From positions 186,001 through 250,000 of the forward strand of contig ONKA01000003.1 of the NCBI GenBank assembly GCA_900318265.1: a stretch of 64,000 nucleotides of DNA, written 5' to 3'. This document shows positions 60,001 to 64,000 of this stretch, in pieces. Origin of the DNA: an uncultured Bacteroidales bacterium. GTDB taxonomy: Bacteria > Bacteroidota > Bacteroidia > Bacteroidales > F082. The translations under genes were made by a program, and so were the position numbers. Under the pieces are notes generated by a model. It did no database searches, was not told where the DNA came from, and worked only from the letters and a program-made list of their open reading frames with translations. Position 1 is the first letter of the stretch. The number at the start of each line of letters is the position of its first letter.

Positions 60001-60122
60001 AATACAGCATGTTCGTCACCAAGGAAGGCTACCTCAACAACGGCTACGCCTTGATCCAGTGCCAGTATGCACCGGAGTTCAGTGCGTATTCGGATGGCAT
60101 GCGCGTGAAGGTAGGGGAGTAA
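54015..60122 (+). CDS. Alpha-2-macroglobulin family protein (no thioester)
   Basis: 2035 residues from the ATG at 54015, with a signal anchor GIIIATIALVALGVLAFAM. An N-terminal helical region with TPR-like text (~30-400) is followed by macroglobulin domains: MG2 with LFTDRAIYRPGQTVYFQG (~599-616), the A2M domain with FFFPQLRTNADGSATFSF (~1252-1269), and a late toroid with YNGGWSWMDGMPESPYIS. No CxEQ thioester was seen; the matching place reads LANISTDRAETAFYVFYA. Bacterial homologues are thought to guard the periplasm against proteases. Three in-frame repeats (56722, 58084, 59730) interrupt the protein. Confidence 0.9.
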   Translation: MKHLGIIIATIALVALGVLAFAMPSKNPGNPDNPKTPKNNYENMWKNVKENLEKDLPESAEKELSAIEEKASKDKNQTQLLKTWLYRQNIMLRTVEEDPEQAFIQYLESKVGQLDAVHDALLHEEIARAYAQYLDENEWRINENLAVDGDLGKVEMKYWDKESFKTRINQHYDEALKPVEALKKAKTEDFMVLYENKNNNEEYIDYEASLFEFMFHRVANYYQEQANADDVEGETEAWWLPAKDFVKADLGATDNPLSKCLKIYQDLIAYNLRGKNEDVLIYNDFKRFGFVNSILDKDDQYQAAMEDLKNQHKDNPLSAEITSLVARSLMDQYDSNSEDSTCFDNYKKAKAMCEEAIAKFPKSKGAKNCQKLINRIEEPQVDIALNSVQLPNEAIPAVLEYKNTTAPYYRIVKVDEKELKKLNDMRREDLLAALKKKTAVAEQELNLAAETDYRQHSTLIALPALERGFYYLTATTKKGIDQEDKVLVINFQVSGLGYITDKKDETMTVMVVDRKTGKAVEGVTVEAFRREWDYKAREYKTTILATPKTDRNGKVEFANMGNNPFSINLRKGDDNLLSNNGYILSKPYRNNNETYTTKLFTDRAIYRPGQTVYFQGIMTRRQGESVSLVHNYNERVSFLDANWQEIGSAKFTTDEYGSFSGSFVIPTDRLNGVFHLNADRGSAIIRVEEYKRPTFEVKFDSPKEQYKLNQEVTVRGDVKAYAGFGLDDVEYSYRVIRKTSFPWRCWWWWYPTVEDEQITYGKARTDESGKFAITFNLKPSKTIAPEKQPMFTYEIEVTATSKQGETHADTYSIRAGYNEIAIGTDLPREVEKSDIGKYQITVSNLSWQPAKSRISRKIYRYEEAAKINYFEAMGHSEKLDRQMLSDAELERLFPEYSFYDKQAGPSTGSGTLVSETEIMVDDKAKFYEVKALEPGKYVVELVSLDDPLAKTSRQFTVYENDSKKLPYTTMEWAHQDKSSAHPGDEIQLSIGSSAKDVDIWVQLLHGDEVRLDKKVNLSNGVQTFTYKVTENDRGGLSWRYAFVKENSFNYDRLSVSVPFDNYNLDVKLATMRDKLSPGAEETWEVTVRDYKDKPLEAALLAGMYDASLDEFERNYWWFSMSPSGVYANSFGTDDHGFTSSNTGVEYFYFAELFNFSLPSDAPFFDFGYFYRGSRMLGAGGYLRKNAAVMDEMVLMEESAAPASMNQAVIESADAEEMVEITKQESVAPKLDKGEKKEEPAEPTLRENFNETAFFFPQLRTNADGSATFSFTMPDALTRWRLMLMAYTKDRKTGSKDYTFTSSKPVMIMADMPRYMYDNDELWFVANVINTGDEPVTPKAKLEIFDAGTMKPVNIIITGPSTCSGTYTTQVETIQPGRSKEVRWKVKGQYDLSLLAFRFTAYAGQFSDAEQHLLPVLSSEIFMTQTLPITVKAETEKTFDFEAIANPDSHERDYSLTLNFSTNPVWYAVQALPYLANISTDRAETAFYVFYANTLSSYIADHIPNLLNYIKKWQIETPDALLSQLEKDQDLKAIMLQETPWVLEAKSETEQRSRIATLFEVNTIRNQQTNALKLIEQKQKYNGGWSWMDGMPESPYISTYILSGFGKLQKMGAWSSLSKADQNTAQSICDKAVRYLEYEVAETYRYMKAHSKGKDWPIGSSTLNELYALSFFDVQNSDKDFVKAKDYYLKSLDKEWTSFNFNQRSKGALVLYRNGNEKTAKLMIQSFKETAQKNEQIGMYWPKKYFSFESHIATHANIMAAFAEIDQDQEMIDQLRVWLLTQKQTTMWENSASTADAIYALLMRGSNWFEEGKEVTLRFGNTPISTEGGVAGTGFIQRRWNANEVTQDMRQLTVNNPTNHLVWGGLFRQYFVPIDEVKSDESGFTIKRELFVETVTDKGKKLVPVGPALRQAQGPADVEPVETPLKVGDKLTVKITFTSQQDMSFVFVKDLRAAGFEPIEQISRYEYNDRMSYYQSNTDTDMEFFIEFLPKGTHQLEYSMFVTKEGYLNNGYALIQCQYAPEFSAYSDGMRVKVGE
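56722..56749 (+). repeat. CTTCGACGGGCTCAGGG repeat, in frame
   Basis: CCGGCCCTTCGACGGGCTCA then GGGACCTT. Encodes AGPSTGSGTL in the macroglobulin. Confidence 0.75.
58084..58110 (+). repeat. CTTCGACATGCTCAGGG repeat, in frame
   Basis: CCGGCCCTTCGACATGCTCA then GGGACCT. Encodes TGPSTCSGTY. Confidence 0.75.
59730..59780 (+). repeat. Full palindromic CTTCGACAGGCTCAGGG repeat, in frame
   Basis: CGGCCCTTCGACAGGCTCAG, GGACC, then the opposite arm ACGTTGAGCCCGTCGAAACG. Encodes GPALRQAQGPADVEPVETP. Confidence 0.8.
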
Positions 60123-60416
60123 GGGGTGTGTCGAAGACACACCATCTTATTTACCCCATACGCAGTGTGGGGTAGTGAGAGGAGGGCTATCGGCCCTCCA
60201 CTGCGTGTCGGAGACACGCTACATCGCTGTAGCGAGTCCGATGTAGCGTGCCCTCGGCACGCGATGTGGATGATGTCAGTCCTAGACCCCACACTCATGT
60301 GGGGGAGTGACAGACTGTCGCTGGTCGACGGCGTGTTGGAGACACGCTACTGTGGATGATGTCCTAGACCCCACACTGCATGTGGGGTAAATGGAATAAC
60401 GTGCCTTCGGCACGTC
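60123..60416 (+). repeat. Mosaic of GTGTCGGAGACAC and CCCCACA palindromes
   Basis: No gene. Units such as GTGTGTCGAAGACACACC, TGCGTGTCGGAGACACGCTA, CCCCACACTCATGTGGGG and CGTGCCTTCGGCACG are packed together. The first units are from the same family as the 157-bp repeats at 37907 and 39417. Convergent gene ends lie on both sides. Confidence 0.75.
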
Positions 60417-61715
60417 TTACTGAACCACCAGCTTCACCGTCTGTCCCCAGCCTACATCATGCTTGATGCGCAGCAAGTAAAACCCCTTGGTAATGTCGTG
60501 AAGCGTCAGCTCATACTGCTGTGACCCCTCGCCAAAAGCGGCCGTTTCGCGTTGCAGCAACTGCCCTTGCAGTGAGTACAGCTCCAACTGTACCTGTCCA
60601 TGCGAGGGGTTGAAGAAGCTCACGACAGCCCTGTCGGATGCCGGGTTGGGCGCCACATGGGCTTCCAGGCGCTCGGCTTCGTGGTCATCGACGCCGAGTT
60701 TGACGTCCACCGCGATTTTCATCGTCACTGGGAGGTGGTCGGAGCCGTCGAAGAGGGCCTCGGCGACTGCGGCAGGCACCACAGTGTTGCTGCCTTGGTT
60801 GACGCTTTGGTTGTAATGGCGACCGTCGTTGCCTACGGCATGGTAGGAGTTGTTCACATAGCGCAGGTGGTTATAGCTGAACTTGATTTCGTCGGCCATG
60901 AGGATGAAGTCGAAGCGGTCGTCCAAGCCACCGCCCGAGTAGCATTCATCAGAGTAGCTGCGCGTTGACTGGGTGTGGTAGGCGGCAAACTGGCCGTTGC
61001 AGTTCCATTCGCCCACGCCCGCCGAGCCTAAAGGGTCGATGAAGAGGACATCGGGGTTGCTATAAGTCTGGGTGAGCAGACGATAGCCGCTCTCGGAAGC
61101 GCCATACATGTTGAAATCGCCCATGATCAAGGCGTTGTCGTGGGGATAATGCTGATTGAGGTAGTCCATGGCGGTCTGTATTTGGGCGCGACGCGAGGCT
61201 TCGTAGCCTTGTCCCGCCTTGAGGTGAGCCACGATGCAGATCAGTTTGACGGTGTCGCCGGCAGCCAGGCTCTTGGTCTTCAAGTACAGCTCGTAGACGT
61301 CGGTGTCGCGAGGGTTGGTGCGCAAGGCGATGTGCTTTTTTAGTCCCAACTTGCGCGAGTCATAAAAGATATGGTTGATGATGTTCTCTCCAGCGTAGTT
61401 GATGATGTTGTCCGACTGCCAATAGTTGGCTCCGTTGATGTTGAGGTTGTGTCGGAGGAAGTTGTTTTGCAGTGCGGCTGTGGCGCCAAACTCGCAGACG
61501 GTGAAGATGTCGGGCTTTACATAGTCGACGAGGGTGCGGACACATTCGTCCTTGCGTTGGGTGTTGTTGTTGGTCTCGTAGCAGTCGGCAAAGCCGCTGT
61601 TGTAGTTGCCGTAATACAACAGGTTGTACTGCATCACGGTGAGGGTGTCTTGCGCCCACGACGGCAATGCTATCCACATCAGAAGAAGGAATATAAGAGG
61701 GGTCTTGCGCTTCAT
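60417..61715 (-). CDS. Secreted endonuclease/exonuclease/phosphatase family protein with T9SS sorting domain
   Basis: 432 residues. A signal peptide (PLIFLLLMWIALPSWAQ) is followed by the EEP fold: TVMQYNLLYYG (~25-35), LIMGDFNMYGASESG (~194-208) and GSDHLPVTM (~325-333), the motifs that bind metal in the DNase I-like superfamily. The C-terminal ~80 residues (VAPNPASDRAVVSF...KGFYLLRI) are a type A T9SS sorting domain, so the protein is probably exported by the type IX system to the surface or medium. A -7 element on the minus strand lies about 61733-61745. Confidence 0.87.
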   Translation of the reverse strand: MKRKTPLIFLLLMWIALPSWAQDTLTVMQYNLLYYGNYNSGFADCYETNNNTQRKDECVRTLVDYVKPDIFTVCEFGATAALQNNFLRHNLNINGANYWQSDNIINYAGENIINHIFYDSRKLGLKKHIALRTNPRDTDVYELYLKTKSLAAGDTVKLICIVAHLKAGQGYEASRRAQIQTAMDYLNQHYPHDNALIMGDFNMYGASESGYRLLTQTYSNPDVLFIDPLGSAGVGEWNCNGQFAAYHTQSTRSYSDECYSGGGLDDRFDFILMADEIKFSYNHLRYVNNSYHAVGNDGRHYNQSVNQGSNTVVPAAVAEALFDGSDHLPVTMKIAVDVKLGVDDHEAERLEAHVAPNPASDRAVVSFFNPSHGQVQLELYSLQGQLLQRETAAFGEGSQQYELTLHDITKGFYLLRIKHDVGWGQTVKLVVQ

Positions 61716-61795
61716 ATTTATGGTTATTTGTGCAGCAAAAATAGAAATTTTGGCGCGATATTTGAATTAATGACTCCGTCGAATCGAAGATTTCC

Positions 61796-61803
61796 TATTT
61801 TTG
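61796..61803 (+). promoter_or_regulatory. -7 element of the first lipoprotein gene
   Basis: TATTTTTG, 14 bp before the ATG at 61818. The region between this and the divergent nuclease gene is a shared promoter area. Confidence 0.5.
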
Positions 61804-61817
61804 CAACACATTTAGTC

Positions 61818-62303
61818 ATGAATAAAAGACATCGCATCATCGGTTTGGTTTTGGTATCCGTGGTCTTGCTGGCACTCAGTTCTTGCCATAAGGACAAGGA
61901 GCAATATGCCCAATGTCCGCTCTTGGGTCATTGGGGCTGCGAGCAATACATCAGTTGCCGCACCGACAGCACAGGCTACGAGAAATGGGACACCCTACAG
62001 TATCAAGTGGGGACGGGCCACGGCTATGAGGTGTACTTCTTTTCCGACGGCTCGGGCAAGCTCTTGCTCAACGACAGCCCCGCCTTGATCAAGAAGTTCA
62101 ACTGTGACTTCGACTACGACTCCATCAGCCAGGTCCTTACCATCTACAACACCTCATGGATCATCTCGATGTTTTCGGATGCGACGAGTGCCGACATGGA
62201 CATCGAGGAGGTGACGAGCAATACCATCAGGGCTTCGTGGATCAACCACTTCTCGGAGCCAGAGCCGTTCTTTGAGCGGTTTTTCTTAAGACGAATTGAA
62301 TAA
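61818..62303 (+). CDS. Lipoprotein, lipocalin-like
   Basis: 161 residues from the ATG at 61818. The signal peptide IIGLVLVSVVLLALSSC ends with a lipobox-like LSSC. The mature part starts with HKDKEQYAQCPLLGHWGCEQ, then beta-rich text ending FFERFFLRRIE, a lipocalin-like domain of Bacteroidota surface lipoproteins. The next gene starts after 16 bp and encodes a related lipoprotein, so they are probably one operon. A much longer open frame upstream crosses the nuclease gene's antisense strand and is not used. Confidence 0.75.
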   Translation: MNKRHRIIGLVLVSVVLLALSSCHKDKEQYAQCPLLGHWGCEQYISCRTDSTGYEKWDTLQYQVGTGHGYEVYFFSDGSGKLLLNDSPALIKKFNCDFDYDSISQVLTIYNTSWIISMFSDATSADMDIEEVTSNTIRASWINHFSEPEPFFERFFLRRIE

Positions 62304-62319
62304 CAATAAAAATAGAACA

Positions 62320-62892
62320 ATGATGAAGAGATTAACCTTATGGGCAACACTGGCTATCACCGCCATGCTGTTCACCTCATGCGGAAAAGAAGACTACAAG
62401 AGCTTTATTGGCACTTGGGGCGTGGAAAAGATTGAATACTACAACACCGACTACGCGGGCAACCCGATTGGGGCCTCGTTGGAGTCCCATGTTTTCGACC
62501 CGAATGATACCGACAACGGCATCCATTTGATTTTCAGGGAGGACAAGACCGGTGAGATGCGCGACAGCGCCGTCGACACGGTGTGGTTTGAAAACACGGC
62601 GGGTGAAACCGACTATGTCATTAACCCCGACACGGTTCTGGTGACGAAGTTCACCTATTCCTACGACAAGAGCGACCGTAGCCTCTATATGAATATGGAA
62701 GACCTTGCTCGTCCCTATAGGTTGCAGATCGAAGACTTGACGAACAACTCGTTCACTTACGAAAACGAATACTACACGGACTACGTGGAGAAGGCTTACC
62801 TGAAACGCGTCAGCGACACTCCGACGAAGTCGGCACGCCGACAAGTCGTGAATCACCCCCGCAAGCCGGGTTCTTTCCTTGGCGGAAGATAA
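62320..62892 (+). CDS. Lipoprotein, lipocalin-like
   Basis: 190 residues from the ATG at 62320 (MMKRLTLWATLAITAMLFTS then Cys). The lipobox LFTSC is at 17-21. The mature domain has SFIGTWGVEKIEYY and ends near YLKRV, parallel to the preceding protein (GHWGCEQY...FFLRRI), so the two are likely paralogues. The last ~25 residues (SDTPTKSARRQVVNHPRKPG) are basic and unlike a lipocalin strand, and may be repeat-derived or read-through DNA. Confidence 0.72.
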   Translation: MMKRLTLWATLAITAMLFTSCGKEDYKSFIGTWGVEKIEYYNTDYAGNPIGASLESHVFDPNDTDNGIHLIFREDKTGEMRDSAVDTVWFENTAGETDYVINPDTVLVTKFTYSYDKSDRSLYMNMEDLARPYRLQIEDLTNNSFTYENEYYTDYVEKAYLKRVSDTPTKSARRQVVNHPRKPGSFLGGR

Positions 62893-62921
62893 CGCGTAAT
62901 GTAGAATTAGGAATTAGGAAT

Positions 62922-62985
62922 GATGAATGCGGAATGAAGGCCTTATGCAGGCTCATTCCGCATTCTGCATTCAACATTCAGCATT
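62922..62985 (+). repeat. GAATGCGGAATGA palindrome between convergent genes
   Basis: TGAATGCGGAATGA at 62924-62937 and TCATTCCGCATTC at 62953-62965 form a stem; ATTCTGCATTCAACATTCAG follows. GAATTAGGAATTAGGAATGA units precede it. It may serve as a two-way terminator. Confidence 0.65.
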
Positions 62986-64000
62986 ATTCGATATAAAGCA
63001 TCAATCCCTTCAAATACGCCCCTTCCGGGTGGAAGATGTTGATGGGATGGTCGGCGGGCTGCGAGAGCTGGTCGACGATCCTCACATTGCGTTTGGCCTC
63101 GATGGCCGCCGCAGTGACGATGCTTTGGAAGGTGGCCTTGTCGACGGCCTGCGAGCAGCTGAAGGTGAACAGCAGTCCCCCTTTGGCGATGCGCTTGATG
63201 GCCTCGGCGTTGATGAATTTGTAGCCGCCCAAGCCGCGATGTCGGTCTTGGTGCCGCTTGGCGAACGCCGGTGGGTCGAGGATGATGAGGTCGAAGGCGC
63301 CTTCGCGCATCTGCGTCACATATTCTTTCATGTCGGCCACATGGCAGGCGTTCTCCTCTTTCGAATAGCCGTTCAGCTCGAGGTTGGCCTCGGCCATGGC
63401 GATGGCTTTCTTGGAGGCGTCGACGGTGATGGCGCGGCGGGCGCCGCCCTTCAGCGCTGTGACGGAGAAGCCGCCTGTGTAGCCGAAGGCGTTGAGCACG
63501 GTCTTGCCTTGGGCAAAGCGCCGTACCAACTCGCGGTTTTCGCGTTGGTCGAGGAAGAAGCCCGTCTTCTGGCCTTCCTCCCAGTTGGGTAGGAAGCGGC
63601 TGTCGTTTTCCAAGATGACTTCATCCAATCTTTCGCCGAAGAGGTAGCCGTCTTCCACGATGGCGTCTTCCTTGCCCATGCGTTGCATGGCCTCGGCGCT
63701 TTTGTTGTAGATGGCCTGCACGCCCAGGTCGGGTATGAGCTTGAGGGCGCGGACGATCTCCTTTAGGTGGAGGGCCATGCCTTCGGTCTGGGCCTGCACC
63801 ACGGCGGTGTGGCCGTAGATGTCGACGATGAGGCCGGCCAAATTGTCGCCCTCTGAGTGGACGAGGCGGAAGCAGTTGGTGCAGGGTTTGTCGGTGAGTC
63901 CCATGGCCTTGCGCACCTCAAAGGCTTGCTTGAGGCGGTCGAGGAAGAACCATTCGTCGATTTTCTGGTTCTCGAAGCTGAGCATCTTGATGGCGATGCT
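62984..64000 (-). CDS. Class I rRNA methyltransferase, RlmI-like (cut by window end)
   Basis: At least 338 residues are in the window, with the frame open to base 64000 on the minus strand, so the N terminus (PUA domain, about 50-60 residues) is missing. The SAM-binding core is seen in FGYTGGFSVTALKGGARRAI (~167-186) and DLIILDPPAFAKRHQDR. RlmI methylates C1962 of 23S rRNA, and FSCSQAVDK has the catalytic Cys of the m5C enzymes. The gene is convergent with the lipoprotein pair. Confidence 0.88.
   Translation of the reverse strand, partial: SIAIKMLSFENQKIDEWFFLDRLKQAFEVRKAMGLTDKPCTNCFRLVHSEGDNLAGLIVDIYGHTAVVQAQTEGMALHLKEIVRALKLIPDLGVQAIYNKSAEAMQRMGKEDAIVEDGYLFGERLDEVILENDSRFLPNWEEGQKTGFFLDQRENRELVRRFAQGKTVLNAFGYTGGFSVTALKGGARRAITVDASKKAIAMAEANLELNGYSKEENACHVADMKEYVTQMREGAFDLIILDPPAFAKRHQDRHRGLGGYKFINAEAIKRIAKGGLLFTFSCSQAVDKATFQSIVTAAAIEAKRNVRIVDQLSQPADHPINIFHPEGAYLKGLMLYIE

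Noticed and set aside
61371-61817. N-terminal extension of the first lipoprotein
   Set aside because: It covers the antisense of the nuclease gene and the promoter; the signal peptide begins at 61818.

Overview
The window looks like a chromosomal segment of a member of the Bacteroidales (phylum Bacteroidota). Many genes are preceded by the Bacteroidota -7 promoter element (TAnnTTTG). The ileS / traR-dksA / lspA block is in the order usual for the phylum. There is a T9SS-sorted nuclease, an HU-like protein with an amidase, a thioester-less alpha-2-macroglobulin and a B12-dependent methylmalonyl-CoA mutase locus. No rRNA, tRNA or CRISPR array was seen.

Layout. 1-12474: an AT-rich surface polysaccharide cluster. 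It opens with three organic-acid enzymes and continues with a FemAB-like acyltransferase, a PIG-L deacetylase, two glycosyltransferases, an LpxD-like acyltransferase, a CBS-nucleotidyltransferase, a Wzy-like polymerase, a PglC-type initiating transferase and two acetyltransferases. 12475-20654: a GC-richer cassette for UDP-N-acetyl-L-fucosamine (CapE/F/G-like plus WbuC), bracketed by two copies of one scar (fused remnants of an ATP-grasp gene and fabD) and by related toxin-antitoxin modules, one of them decayed. 20655-33730: an AT-rich island that looks like conflict/defence DNA. It holds a five-gene, tightly packed operon (nuclease-like giant protein, STAND NTPase, two paralogous 137/138-residue proteins, radical SAM/SPASM enzyme), an ATPase-nuclease pair, a DUF4062-TPR protein and a HEPN-like fragment. 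33731-37889: a hypothetical gene and a small HU / amidase / DUF5675 group. 38090-39265: an AAA ATPase lying between 157-bp direct repeats. 39747-41973: sugar aminotransferase and RmlA. 42314-46476: methylmalonyl-CoA mutase, whose large subunit is broken by a deletion and frameshift. 46748-53806 (minus strand): lspA, traR/dksA, ileS, hipBA and a polyprenyl synthetase. 54015-64000: alpha-2-macroglobulin, T9SS endonuclease/phosphatase, two lipoproteins and an RlmI-type methyltransferase cut by the window end.

The most unusual property is a set of short repeat families, mostly palindromic, that fill the intergenic gaps and also sit in frame inside protein genes (CapF-like, DegT aminotransferase, MutA, IleS, polyprenyl synthetase and three times in the alpha-2-macroglobulin), adding roughly 10-35 residues each time. 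The most promising candidate for an undescribed system is the operon at 20655-28712. In it a radical SAM/SPASM enzyme follows two paralogous small proteins, one starting with the sequence DFVTNSSST, and all are translationally coupled to a STAND NTPase and a nuclease-like partner. All functional statements rest on reading motifs by eye; no database search was run.
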